Shown: positions 20,723-30,888 of the stretch, piece by piece
How positions within the stretch are numbered: the stretch's first letter is position 1
How the letters are laid out: each line of letters opens with the position of its first letter
Assembly: GCA_003116975.1 (NCBI GenBank)
Contig: BGKB01000021.1
Span: 620,001-684,000, forward strand
Length of the DNA stretch: 64,000 nucleotides
Source: Aurantiochytrium sp. KH105
Taxonomy: Eukaryota; Sar; Bigyra; Thraustochytrida; Thraustochytriidae
Direction of reading: 5' to 3'
Notes under the pieces: model-generated
Told to the model about the DNA's origin: nothing
What the model saw: only the letters and a program-made list of their open reading frames with translations
Database searches by the model: none
Position numbers and translations under genes: made by a program

Positions 20723-22174
20723 ATGTCCGCTGCGACGGGGCAGCGGCGGCCAGGCCTGTTGGCCGGGACCGTCGTCGCCACGGCGGCGGCCGTGGCGGTG
20801 GTGGCAGCGGGACTCTGGAAGGCGACCCGTGTCTGGACAGAGAGTGACGGGTTGATTTCTTCACCAGGTCTCACGATGGGGTTTCTCAGGTTTGCTTCCT
20901 TTGTGGTCTTGGCCTTGGCCTTGGGAGTCTTCCTCGGCCCAAAGAACGCGCGACCAAACATGCACATCGTCCCAAAGCTAGACAATGTGCGCGCTAAGCT
21001 CGAGGCTACCATCAACGTTCTTCCACATCTCCCCGCGCTCTTGCCTTACGCGACGACATTGTTGCCATACTCGCTGGAGCTTCTGAACGATATAGACCGC
21101 TTGGGACCCATGGTCGAAAGCATCATGGCCGAAAAACAGTACCTTATGCCGCTGTTGCCGCGACTCCTGGTGCATCGCGCTCTTCTTCTCGAATACATGG
21201 ATGTGCTTGAGCCCCATGTACACAAGCTGGCGCCGCACTCGGAGGCGCTCCTGGATCACATGGACCAGCTCGTGCCCCACTTGGACGCCATGCGCCCTCA
21301 TGTTGGCAATCTCATTTGCTTTCTCGAGGTGCGCGGCTGGGAAGACTCGCTCATGTACATTGATCAAATTTTGCCGCACATTGCCATCCTGGCACCACAC
21401 ACAAAGCGGCTTTGCCTGTACTATGACACTTTGCTTCCACACCTGCCCATGCTCGCCAAGTACATTGAATACATGGACGTTAAGGCAACGCTCGACGTGC
21501 TGGACCGCCTTATACCTCTTATTTCCTTTTTGCCGCTCGCTGACCAAAGCGGCATGCTATACTCGCGTCTCGTGTGCAAGAGTATTCCGACCGTGGCGCG
21601 AATACTCCCTCCTCAAGGTCCCCCCGTGGTAAGCACAGATCTTGCCTTTGACGCCGCCGCCGCCGCCGCCACCGCCTCTCCGTCGTCGCATCACCCCAAG
21701 TCGAAAGTGCTGGTGCGACGGCATTTCGAAAGGAGTGCAAATGCCGTCTGTGGCGTCATGTCGCCGCTGCCAGGACGAATTCGCGCTCACACCATGAGTC
21801 TTCACGTGCCCGATGCCTACACGGATGCCTCGGGTGTCGTGCGCTACCACGTGGTGCTGGACTTTGCTCATGCACAAAGTATGCGCTATCGTGAGCTCCG
21901 AGCCTGGCATAAGCTGATCGAGAGCCAAATTTCTAATTATTGCGGAATGCGCCTTCTTCCTTTTCCCCAAAAGACATTTTGCGGCCGGAAGCTGTCCACG
22001 AGGGGCATTTCCCGGCGCCGCTTTGCGCTCGAAGACTACTTTGACAGACTCGCCGAAAACAGCCACATTCTCATCGAAGAGTCGCCTGCCTTTCGGGCCT
22101 TTGTGCGCACTTTCTTTGCTAATGGTGACGAGACGGACTCCACGCTGCAAGACCTTGTGCCTGCTGTAAGATAG
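20723..22174 (+). CDS. Membrane-anchored PX-domain protein with Pro/His heptad repeats
   Basis: 483 aa from the ATG at 20723; the frame is open further upstream but only with non-ATG codons. Hydrophobic spans lie at residues 11-31 and 54-72, probably an ER or endosomal hairpin or tandem anchor. Residues 100-197 are about fourteen consecutive heptads ending in Leu/Met/Ile, many of form (L/x)-P-H-x-x-x-L (LPHLPAL, EPHVHKL, APHSEAL, VPHLDAM). A second array spans ~209-250. Residues ~355-465 form a PX domain, with the YRELRAWHKLIE and LLPFPQKTFCGRK (Pro-rich loop) segments and RRFALEDYFDRL helix; PX domains bind phosphoinositides. Its likely role is an organelle-contact or trafficking tether. The repeat family is unrecognised. 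Confidence 0.8.
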   Translation: MSAATGQRRPGLLAGTVVATAAAVAVVAAGLWKATRVWTESDGLISSPGLTMGFLRFASFVVLALALGVFLGPKNARPNMHIVPKLDNVRAKLEATINVLPHLPALLPYATTLLPYSLELLNDIDRLGPMVESIMAEKQYLMPLLPRLLVHRALLLEYMDVLEPHVHKLAPHSEALLDHMDQLVPHLDAMRPHVGNLICFLEVRGWEDSLMYIDQILPHIAILAPHTKRLCLYYDTLLPHLPMLAKYIEYMDVKATLDVLDRLIPLISFLPLADQSGMLYSRLVCKSIPTVARILPPQGPPVVSTDLAFDAAAAAATASPSSHHPKSKVLVRRHFERSANAVCGVMSPLPGRIRAHTMSLHVPDAYTDASGVVRYHVVLDFAHAQSMRYRELRAWHKLIESQISNYCGMRLLPFPQKTFCGRKLSTRGISRRRFALEDYFDRLAENSHILIEESPAFRAFVRTFFANGDETDSTLQDLVPAVR

Positions 22175-22968
22175 ATATTTTATATTCATGGGATTGTGTT
22201 GTTCCTCAGTCTCTTGAATACAGTGGCGAAAATGTCAAGAGGCCAGCATGGTCTGGATTGATGCCGCGTGCGTCAATCAATTGAATTTGAATTTCAAAAA
22301 CGGAATCACTCGTCGCCGCCTATTCTATTTTATTCTATTGTGTGCTCTTCCATTGCCCGAAGTGAGGATGTCCACCGGCGCAGTCTGTCAGCGTGTCTAG
22401 CTGAGAAGAAAAAGAAGGTAGCCTAAATGCTCCATCTTTCAGATGTTTGTCATGCGTAGCAGACCCATAATGTATGACACGAGGTCAATGTGCTTCGCAT
22501 CAACGTTGCGCACAGCTTTCAGGAAGATAAAAGAATATTGCTTTGCCGAATGAGGAAAAGAAAATGGCGATGGTCATGATTTGAAAAGAAAGAATGGAAA
22601 GAAAAGAAGGAAAGGAAGAATAATGAAAAAATTGTAAAATCGAAGGAAGAGAAAATGAAGGGCTTTGATTTGGAAAAAAAGAAAAAAAAAAGGAAAAAAA
22701 AAGGAGCTTTTTTTTTTCTATCTCCCTCTGTCTCTCCACCTTTTTGCGGAACTTTTTTTTAAACTTTATCTCATTTTATTTATTTATTTTTTTTTGCGTT
22801 CGTAAACAAAGATAGAAAGGGGGGAAAAACGAAGAAGAGATGGCTCTGCGTGTAGAGACCGTGTGGGCAAGCGCGATGCAGACGGGTCTCCCGCATCGCC
22901 GGAACCGTAAGCTACGAGCGATAAATCCATCAGCAAAATCAGTGCCGTCTTGAGAAAAAGAGGCGAGG
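22175..22968. other. AT-rich convergent intergenic region
   Basis: About 790 bp between two convergent genes. 22550-22705 is almost all purines, followed by a T/C-rich stretch (22707-22790). An A-run/GGAGC/T-run inverted repeat sits at about 22681-22718. No gene seen. Confidence 0.5.
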
Positions 22969-23799
22969 CTAGCGGGCGGCGGCCTCGGTCCGCTTGCGCA
23001 AAGAGGTTTTCAAGTTAGCAATCTTGGTGGCGATCTTCTTGTCATCGGGAAAGTCGGCGGGCAGACGGCCGCCGTTCTTCTCGACAAGGACAGCCTTGAG
23101 CCAGGACTGGAGCTCCTTTGGTTTGGTTTGTGGGTTCTTGGTAATCTCATTCCGCAAGAGCTCGCCGTACTCGTGGGGGAACTTTGCGCGCGGCTTCTTG
23201 CTGTCGTCGCCAGCGCCAACGCCCGAGACGTCGGTCTCGCCCCCCATGTGGTGGGCGTGCGGCTGATGGTGATGCTGGTGCATGGCCATATCCATGGGAC
23301 GCTGCATGGCGGCACTTGCGTAGTTCATGTGCGGGTCGGGGTAGTGCTGCTGCTGCGCCACGGGCTGCGCGGGGGCCTGATTGCGCTTCTTCTTTGAGAC
23401 CTTCTTCGGGATGCCCGCTGCCGTCGGGTAGTCGTGCATCATGATCTCCTGCTGGTGGGCGGGCGCGAGGATCTCCGCAATGCGCGTGCGCACCTTTTGC
23501 GTGAAAATGGCCACGGGCTCATAGTCGTGAGACGCGTGCGTCGCGATGGGCACCTCGTGCGGCGAGAGGCCCAGCACGCGTGCGACGTCGGTCGGCGACG
23601 CGTTGGGCGAGAACAGCGGCACGAAGTTCATCATGTTCATCGCCATGTGCTGCTGCTGCTGGTGTTGCTGCTGCTGCTGTTGTTGCTGCTGCTGCTGGTG
23701 CTGCTGCTGCAGGAGGTCCATGGAGTTCACCTTCTTGCGCTTGCCGCCGCCCCCGCGTCCGCCCTGCCCAGCGTCGTCTCCAGCCACCCTGCGCGGCAT
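22969..23799 (-). CDS. Poly-Gln/His-rich protein with conserved-looking basic C-terminus
   Basis: 276 aa from an ATG. The N-terminus is basic (GGGGKRKK, a possible nuclear localisation signal), then a poly-Gln block with interspersed His (about residues 33-52). The middle is Met/His/Gln/Pro-rich. Residues ~205-270 are a compact charged helical segment (FPHEYGELLRNEITKNP, LKELQSWLKAVL-like, DDKKIATKIANLKTSLRKR) without low complexity, suggesting a real domain. Overall it looks like a nuclear or transcription-related protein. The family is unrecognised. Confidence 0.65.
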   Translation of the reverse strand: MPRRVAGDDAGQGGRGGGGKRKKVNSMDLLQQQHQQQQQQQQQQQHQQQQHMAMNMMNFVPLFSPNASPTDVARVLGLSPHEVPIATHASHDYEPVAIFTQKVRTRIAEILAPAHQQEIMMHDYPTAAGIPKKVSKKKRNQAPAQPVAQQQHYPDPHMNYASAAMQRPMDMAMHQHHHQPHAHHMGGETDVSGVGAGDDSKKPRAKFPHEYGELLRNEITKNPQTKPKELQSWLKAVLVEKNGGRLPADFPDDKKIATKIANLKTSLRKRTEAAAR

Positions 23800-24239
23800 T
23801 CCGCCGGCACAGCCGCCACCCGCGCCTGCCTCGCCTCGCGCCGCTCTCTCCCGCGCGCGACCGCCGCGCTCCCTCGCGCCGCCGCTTTTTCCCGCGCGCT
23901 CGCTTTGCCGAGCCCGCCTCGCCGCGCCTCCCTCCCGCTCGCGCGCTTTCTTTCTTTCTTTCTCTCTCCTCCCGGTCGTTCGTTTGTTTGAACCCGGCCG
24001 AAGTGAGTCAACGCGCGCCTGATTGGAATTTGAAGGAGAGAAGAAAAGGGCAGTTCAATCAAACAGCCTGGCCCTGCGCGGCCGGCCCCCTCTGCGCAGA
24101 GCCCCGCAGCGCCCCCTGCGGCCACTGCCCCTCGCCGCGCGAGCCCGGCCGCCTTACGCGCGGGGCCGCCGCGCCCCGCCCCCGCCTGCGTCACTGGGGG
24201 AGTGGCGAGGCCGCGTGACTGGAGACACTGCCTCTCAGA

Positions 24240-25170
24240 ACTGCAGTGGAGAGATCTCTGGGAACTTGCGTGAAAGCGGCGCGAAAGCGGAAGGTGAGCT
24301 TCTCTCGGGAGATCCGAGCTTCCTCGCGGGGGAATACGGAAAAATAAGCGGAAAAAGAGGAAAACGCGGAATTAGCAAGAAAAAAGATGCCTGGGTTAAG
24401 GTGGGGTCACCGAGGGAAAAATCGGGACCCACTCGGGTGCACAGCATGTGGAGCAGTAAGGAACGGACGGGAACAACCGCCGTTGGGCCGATGGAAAGTC
24501 GGGGTCGGGCGAGGGAAAAATCGGATAGGGGAAAGTGTAGGAGTGGGCATAGGATGGAGATAAAAGGAAATAAATTGAATTTGACTTGAGAAAGTAAAAT
24601 TGAAAGTTGAAAAAAGAAAGAATTGTGAATTGAAAGAAAACCGGAAAAAGGGAAAAGAAGAAGAAAGAAAGAAGGAATGAAAGAAGGAAAGAAAGAAAGG
24701 AAAAGGCCTTTGCTCAGCAGAGGTCTAGTAAAATGCGGAAAAACAATGTGAAAAGGGAGTGAAAAAAGGGCGAACGAGATGAAATGAAAGGGAGGGAAAA
24801 AGGAAGGGTCGAACGAAAAGGAAAAGAGACAAGTTGAACACGTTGCGAGTGAGTGGCCGGGCCAAAGTGGGTAGCAAACTTCGTATAGGGTGTAAATGTA
24901 CACGTGCTAGGCAAGAGGGCATGTAGCATGTACGTCCGGAGACAGACGGTCCAGCCAAAGCGCGTCCTCATGCATTTGTGCGTGAAGGATCTGCCACAAT
25001 GACCTTCTTTGTGGACCCCGTCAAGGATGACCTCCGGTTGAAGATCAGCCAGAAAAGAAAAGGAAAGGGAAAAAACAATGGAAGAAAACAAACAAAAAAA
25101 CAAATGAAGTGGGAGCGAGGAGGTAAAAAGAAGAAGACAAGAAGGCAAAACGAGTTTGTATGGTATACCT
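24240..25170 (+). repeat. Purine-skewed tract
   Basis: About 900 bp in which the + strand is dominated by A and G, particularly 24540-24720 and 25035-25150, including GAAA/AAAG repeats. Strand asymmetry of this length is unlike the flanking spacers. Confidence 0.6.
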
Positions 25171-25258
25171 AGAGCGGCCGCACAATAGCAGCAGCTACAG
25201 CTGCAGCAGCAACTACAGCAGCGCAACACACGATGGGTGAAAGTCCAATCAGAACGGT

Positions 25259-26006
25259 TTCATAGAGTGCATGTGTTATTGTGGCACATGAACAAACCAA
25301 TGCGGCAAGCAAAGCGCACTCTCACCTCGATTTTTGATGTTTTTTGACGGTAATTCCTCAGAGAACAAAAGAATGACAAGAACAACTTGCTTTCACTTTA
25401 CGCAAGAGAAATCCCGCTTCGTGGCTAGCACGAAACGGGAAAGGAGATCGAAAGCTTCTCACGCTGCCGTTCGGAGTTGGCTATGTTTTGGGGTACTTGT
25501 GTATGTTTCAGTTCTGCCGGCTTCTGGCATCAACTTTGGTCGCCGCCAGGTCTATTCGGCCCTGTGGTCCCAAGTTGTGGTTCAACTTTACAAACTAGGT
25601 CTGCGGTTGTACAAATATTATCTCGGGAGCGCGGACCAAGCTCGACGCGGACTAATGGCGCGGTCTTGTACTGGTCCTCAACTCCGCGCGTTCCCATGGT
25701 GCGGGACGATGGCGTTGTTCCTCCTTCGATAATTATCATCGATAATCTGTCTCTCTTAGAGCAGCTTCCCGCCCGACATCAGGTCTCTGGGAAGGTTCGC
25801 CTCCTTATTGTGGTCCAATGGTTGCAGTGAAATCATTTCTCGGTGACCGTAGCAAGAAGACATGAAGATAAGATGCTCATTATGTCGAGCTTTGGGTTGA
25901 TGAACTCGACAATGACTTCATAAAGTCTGAGCCATGTGAAAGCTGGGCCACGTATGACAGACCAATGAGGCAAGAAAAAGCGCGTTCCCATCTCAGCGTG
26001 TTTTTT
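25259..26006 (+). repeat. Diverged direct repeat pair (25259-25345 and 25918-26006)
   Basis: Both copies read ttcata-(g/a)agt ... catg ... accaatg-(c/a)ggcaag ... aaagcgc ... ctcac/tcagc ... tgttttt in the same order, roughly 70% alike by eye over about 88 bp, separated by about 570 bp. They could be ends of a decayed element or an old segmental duplication. Confidence 0.45.
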
Positions 26007-27239
26007 AGCGAAATCATTTCTATTCGATTTCAAAAAAAAAGCCATGAACACAAGATGCCCAGATCGTGCTTTGTTTCTTTTTGGGTGGGGTCAATGAAGC
26101 AAATCCGCACAATATGAAACGCAAAGAAGTCCATAAGCGAGCAGCGGGACCCCAAAATAGGGAAACGTGTTGAAGCGAACGGCGAGATTTTGATCAAGGT
26201 GGTACTTTGACAGCAACGTTTGTTTGTTTGCTTCTTCTTCTTCATCTTCGACTTCTTCCTGTTCTTGCGAATGAACCTTGGAGGTCGTCGTTGCGAAGAT
26301 TTTTCAAAAACGAACATGGATAGAGAAGCTTTGTCGAGGGTTCGCGCGTGCGCGTGCAAGTTCTTTCTTGACGCTTTCTGCGCGCCCCTGCGTTCTTCGA
26401 CACAGAAAAGAAGATCACCAACTTTTACGCTTCGTTTCCCGCGACAATCACAACTCCCAACGCTTCTTCAAGCCATTACTTGCCAATTCGACTTCGCCGA
26501 CTTGCCCCTTCCGCTCGTCATCTGGCTGCCCTCGCCATGCGCCTCGCAAGTTTCCCGGCGACCGCACTCGATCGCGAGCTCGCTCTCGGCGCTTCCTCCC
26601 AACTTCTGAGCGTTGGTCCAGCCCCCCGCTCACGTCATCCCCCCTCCTGCCATCTTCTCTTCGCTTGGCCGGCGCATCTCCTCCTCGCTCTTTCCACGCG
26701 CCCGCGCAGAGGCAAGCGCAGCCGCATGAGCTCCGCTCGCTCTACGCCGACCCTGCCTCGCCGGCGCGGCAGCCGCTCTGGCCAAGCGCGGCGCGGCGGC
26801 GGCGGCCGAGGGGCTTGGGTGGCTGGCTGGGACTCGGGAGAGTCGGAGGAAAGCCGCGGAGTATGTAGTGGCCCGGCCTATGTGGCGCTCTCTCCCTTAT
26901 CATCACACAGACCGGGAGCAGTCAGTAAAAGGGGCGAAGCTCTCGGCCCGGCGGCCGGGGCTCCTAGGCCCTGCCTAGCGGGGCGGCTAGCAGTCGCCGC
27001 CCGGGCCGCGGCCTTTTTTCTCCGTGGGAGAGGCGCCTGCATTTCTCCGCGCGACGGAATCCCGACTGGGAAGCGCGAAGGCGGCGGCGCGCAAAACCCA
27101 ATCGATCAGTCGAATTGCTCGACCGAACGCATCCGTCGACGGCGCGAGAGAGCGGAGCGGAGGAGAGGAAACTCGTATCGTATCCTAGCAAGCGAGGCTT
27201 TTGGATTTGGCGTTGGGAGGAAGCGAACGGGAAGAGAAC

Positions 27240-28358
27240 ATGGACGGCCTTATCGCGCTCGGTGCAGGGACGGTCTTCGGATTCGCGCTCGACAAAGCAC
27301 ACACGAATGTGCCCATGGTCATCTCGCAGCAGATGGAAATGCGCGATTTCACAATGATGCGCATGTTCCTCACCGCGAGCTCCACCTCGGCAGCCGTCGT
27401 TCTCGCGCTGCACGCCCTCGGACTCAAGGAGCGCAAGGCCGAACGCGGCACCGCCCTTGGCTTCAACATGCTCGGCGGCTACGGCGCCAATCTCGTGGGA
27501 GGCTTTCTTCTGGGCGCCGGCATGTACCTCTCGGGAAGCTGCCCCGGCACCGTATGGGCGCAGATTGGCGCTGGTATGCCCTTCACCATGAGCATCCTTG
27601 CCGGCGGTCTCTTGGGCGCCATTACCTTTGGCTACTTGGAAAGGCTCGGTCGCAAGAACCCCGACTTTCTCAAGCGTAACACGCCCGAAGAATCGGACCT
27701 CATTCCCAGCTTTCTCCCGTACGCAATTGGATCGATCGCCTTTGTCGCCATGGGCGCCGGCGTTCTTGCCGCCCTCGACACGACCTTTCCCTGGCAGGAC
27801 TCACAAGCTCGCATCCTCGCAGCAGCCCCACCATTTGCGAACTACGAGCACGGCAAGCTTGACGCGCAGTACTGGGATCCTGCGCTCGCCGGCCTTCTGC
27901 TCGGCCTGCTGCAGATTCCGGTCCAGCTCAGCTCTGGCAAGGCTCTTGGCCAGTCCTCAGGCTGGGTGCTCATCGCCTCGTACATTGCCGGATTTTTTGA
28001 CCGCAACCTTGACAAGAATGCTCCGTACCTGACTGCAGTGCGCGAGGAGCGCAAGCCGCTCTTTCAGGTCATTGTCTCCACCGGCATCATGGCTGGCGCT
28101 GCGCTCTCACAATACCTTAGCGGCTACCCGATGCTCGCGCCAACCTATGCCAACGGCGCAGGTTCCAACCTCAACGCCTTCTTGGGCGGCTTCCTGCTTC
28201 TTCTTGGCGCTCGTCTTGGTGGAGGCTGCACTTCGGGTCACGGTCTAAGTGGCATGGCCCAGCTTTCCATTGCATCCCTTATCACTGTCGCTGGTATGTT
28301 CGCTGGCGGCATGATTTTCGCTGCTGCTTCGGGCAACTTCGCGGAAATCAAGTTCTAA
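27240..28358 (+). CDS. YeeE/YedE-family sulfur-compound transporter
   Basis: 372 aa from the ATG at 27240; the frame extends 13 codons upstream without an ATG. It is a hydrophobic, Gly/Ala-rich multi-pass protein with two related halves. The signature cysteines of the family are present: C101 in LSGSCPGTVWAQIGAG and C330 in GARLGGGCTSGHGLSGMAQL. In the bacterial thiosulfate transporter of this family such cysteines line the conduction path. Eukaryotic members exist but their substrates are less clear. Likely role: uptake or transfer of thiosulfate or another small sulfur species across a membrane. The SQR-like flavoprotein at 48.6 kb is another sulfur-related candidate, but too far away to imply linkage. 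Confidence 0.88.
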   Translation: MDGLIALGAGTVFGFALDKAHTNVPMVISQQMEMRDFTMMRMFLTASSTSAAVVLALHALGLKERKAERGTALGFNMLGGYGANLVGGFLLGAGMYLSGSCPGTVWAQIGAGMPFTMSILAGGLLGAITFGYLERLGRKNPDFLKRNTPEESDLIPSFLPYAIGSIAFVAMGAGVLAALDTTFPWQDSQARILAAAPPFANYEHGKLDAQYWDPALAGLLLGLLQIPVQLSSGKALGQSSGWVLIASYIAGFFDRNLDKNAPYLTAVREERKPLFQVIVSTGIMAGAALSQYLSGYPMLAPTYANGAGSNLNAFLGGFLLLLGARLGGGCTSGHGLSGMAQLSIASLITVAGMFAGGMIFAAASGNFAEIKF

Positions 28359-29118
28359 AGTGCATTTCTAATTCTTATGTAAAGCCATCGACATTTGACT
28401 CTGAAAAAAAACTCCGTTGAGCTGGCCGAGCTCGATGAGCTCAAGGCCAGTATTGTTTACATTGTTCTTCTCAAATTCTTGCAGCAGAATGCTCTCGACA
28501 GAAAACCTAAACCAGTAGCCCTCTCTTGAGCTCGCGCACGGCCGCAAATTCATATAGAGCAATCGCCCACGATTCTGCCAGAAGAAGCGAGCTCGGAAGG
28601 TCCTCCCAACGACAAGCAATATGACCTGCTGGCTGGTGAAACAGCAAGAGGTTGAGCTGGCCCCGCTTGAGGATATGCAATTGTCTTCTACGCGTGTGCT
28701 TCCTAGAAAACTGGAGAAGCGTGAAGATGTGCCTGAAGGTAGGCAAGTGGTTCCTGCTAAAGGAGAGAGGACTTAAGATCGCGAGATCGACATGGTCGTT
28801 GCCAAGAGGTCGCGGTCTGAATCGAAGGAGAAAGCTGGCGTTGCTTCAAGCGAGAAAGTGATTCGGACTCGAGGCCAGAAGAGACGGCTTAAGGAGAAGA
28901 GCGGCGTGCAGACGCGGCAGAAGATACGGTCGCGTGGCGGTCCTGGCGACGGCGACACGATGATGCAGCGGACAATACGGCTTCGCGCCGAGCGTGGCTA
29001 GTTTGATAGCGGGGTTTAAAAGCAGCAGGTAAGTGAAAACCATTTTTAGCTTGGACCTGTTTTTCGTAACTTATTTTTAGCCAATCTCGCGCGGGAGGCA
29101 TCCTGTCGCGGGCATTTC
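28359..29118. other. Convergent spacer with a coding-like frame
   Basis: 760 bp between two convergent genes. In one + frame, nt ~28555-29001 reads as charged, protein-like sequence (ATG at 28621) broken by a single TAA near 28774 and ending in TAG at 28999-29001. A GTAAGT...TTTTTAG pair (about 29030-29081) could be an intron but joins nothing convincing. It may be a decayed ORF. Confidence 0.3.
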
Positions 29119-30888
29119 TCATGTCATTCTCTCCCGAGTATTTTGCATGCTTTCGAGAACGATCGCCACATAGGGATGTCGGTCGCCAAGACTTTCTTTT
29201 AGAATCGACAGCGCTTCCTCCCAATACGCCAAGGCCTCCTCGTAGCGGCCTTGATTGCGATACACTGTTGCGATGTTGTTGAGCGTGGTCGCCACTGAGG
29301 GATGCCGGTCGCCAAGACTTTCCTTGTTGATCGACAGCGCTTCCTCGTAGTAGGCCAAGGCCTCCTCGTAGCGGCCTTGTGGGCCATACACGCCGGCGAT
29401 GTTGTTGAGCGTGGTCGCCACTGAGGGATGCCGGTCGCCAAGACTTTCCTTGCGAATCGACAACGCTTCCTCGTAGTACGCCAAAGCCTCCTCGTAGCGG
29501 CCTTGATTGCGATACACTGTTGCGATGTTGTTGAGCGTGGTCGCCACTGAGGGATGCCGGTCGCCAAGAATTTCCTTGCTGATGGATAAATCTTCCTCGT
29601 AGTACGCCAAGGCCTCCTCGTAGCGGCCTTGTGAGTAATACACGCCGGCGATGTTGTTGAGCGTGGTCGCCACTGAGGGATGCCGGTCGCCAAAGCTTTC
29701 CCTGTAGATCGACAGCACTTCCTCAAGCATCTGCAAAGCTTCAATGTACTCGCCCTGGCTTTTTAATAGCTCAGCAGTGCAAACAAGAAGATCAGCAAGC
29801 TTGCGTGCATCACCATCACCACTCCGAGCTTCCAATACTGCGTCTCGCGCCATTTTCAGCCGCCATGCGTGCACGCGCCGATTGACCTCTTTGATCAGTG
29901 TCACGTAGCCACCTTGCACAGTCAACTCGACAGCCTTGTCAATCATTTCCTTGTCTTCTTTCTTCCAGCACTCTGCATTGCGCATATTGTTGTTATCGGC
30001 CATGATCTTGGCCAATCCCAAAACATCCTCAAGCAGCGCCTCGACAAAAGCCTGCTCTTGTCCAGGCGTAATAACGACCTTGAAATTCTGCGCCTGCGTA
30101 ATGGCACCCATGATCTCCCATACGCACCAGGCTCGTTGCAGCGGCGCGGGCACGTCCCAGCGATCAAAGAAGATGACAGCGCTTCCAAATCGTCCAATTG
30201 CCCGGTGTAGGCCGTGCGTCAGATACTGGTTCCGCGAAGAAACCACTTTGGGAGGCAGATCTTCGTCTGCGCTGGTCAGCAGAGGCTGGTTCGCGCAAAA
30301 GAGGTCAAGCCAGACAAAGGCCGCGTCGGCGTCTTGGCCAAAGTGGTCCTCGAGCGCTGCGACAAGGTCCTGAAAGCGGCACTTGCGCGCCTGACTCACA
30401 AAAGTGCCTTGAAAATCTGCTCCTACGTCCTCGTCTTCGAGCAGACTGAGGTAGAACTGTTCCTGGGGCAGGTTCTTGGTCAAGGCAAGCACCACGTGCT
30501 CAGCCACATCTTCGGTGCTCCAGTCTTGACGGGACTTGGGATCGGCGTCCTTTCCGGGCTCAAAGGTGATGGGCACGCCAACGTACGGCACGCGACCTTG
30601 CAGTGTGCCATTCGCCCTGGTGCGCAGGGCCTGGATGGTGGCACCTTTCTTGACTTTGTCGGAGAGGTCGCGCTTAGCCACATACAGCTCAACCGAAGCG
30701 GCGGCTTCTCCGCTGAGCACCTCGTCGCGGAGCTCCTTGATGGCACGCAGCGAGATGCTGCGCGGATCGATAATCTTGCGCGCGTCCTCGGAGAAGATCT
30801 CGTCGTCCGCCTTCCGCGTGAAGCTGAAGCGCACGCGCTGCAGGCTGGCGCGTGCCGCACTGGACCGCTTCGCGATGGCCTTCTTCAT
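29119..30888 (-). CDS. Kinesin-light-chain-type TPR protein with N-terminal signalling-like domain
   Basis: 589 aa from the ATG at 30888; the frame is open upstream only with non-ATG codons. Residues ~50-340 form an unnamed domain with FVWLDLFCANQ and LQRAWCVWEIMG motifs, seen from general knowledge in many algal and stramenopile TPR proteins and reminiscent of HET/TIR-like signalling modules. Residues ~378-580 carry about five 42-residue TPR units with YEEALAYYEEALSI and GDRHPSVATTLNNIA, the kinesin-light-chain/NPHP3 type. Expected role: protein-protein interaction or stress signalling. DNA copies of the TPR unit are nearly identical, showing recent homogenisation. The neighbour upstream is a nuclease-fold relic. 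Confidence 0.85.
   Translation of the reverse strand: MKKAIAKRSSAARASLQRVRFSFTRKADDEIFSEDARKIIDPRSISLRAIKELRDEVLSGEAAASVELYVAKRDLSDKVKKGATIQALRTRANGTLQGRVPYVGVPITFEPGKDADPKSRQDWSTEDVAEHVVLALTKNLPQEQFYLSLLEDEDVGADFQGTFVSQARKCRFQDLVAALEDHFGQDADAAFVWLDLFCANQPLLTSADEDLPPKVVSSRNQYLTHGLHRAIGRFGSAVIFFDRWDVPAPLQRAWCVWEIMGAITQAQNFKVVITPGQEQAFVEALLEDVLGLAKIMADNNNMRNAECWKKEDKEMIDKAVELTVQGGYVTLIKEVNRRVHAWRLKMARDAVLEARSGDGDARKLADLLVCTAELLKSQGEYIEALQMLEEVLSIYRESFGDRHPSVATTLNNIAGVYYSQGRYEEALAYYEEDLSISKEILGDRHPSVATTLNNIATVYRNQGRYEEALAYYEEALSIRKESLGDRHPSVATTLNNIAGVYGPQGRYEEALAYYEEALSINKESLGDRHPSVATTLNNIATVYRNQGRYEEALAYWEEALSILKESLGDRHPYVAIVLESMQNTRERMT
29270..29690 (-). repeat. 126-bp tandem coding repeat of the TPR gene
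   Basis: A near-identical block (gagcgtggtcgccactgagg, and flanking bases) recurs at about 29282, 29408, 29534 and 29660, i.e. every 126 bp. Linkers alternate between two types, so the higher-order unit is about 252 bp. Confidence 0.85.

Larger units (their letters stand above)
23800..27239. other. Long gene-poor spacer
   Basis: 3.4 kb. 23800-24010 is pyrimidine-rich (leader of the leftward poly-Q gene), with a (CTTT)n run at about 23946-23965. 24050-24230 is very GC-rich and 24240-25170 strongly purine-skewed. 25250-26010 holds a duplicated segment (separate entry). 26360-27230 becomes GC-rich towards the transporter gene. ORFs here are Arg/Ser/Pro or Lys/Glu-rich and not convincing. Confidence 0.5.

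Noticed and set aside
26480..27679. 399-codon + ORF overlapping the YeeE/YedE gene
   Set aside because: Arg/Ser/Pro-rich, out of frame with the transporter whose motifs are clear.
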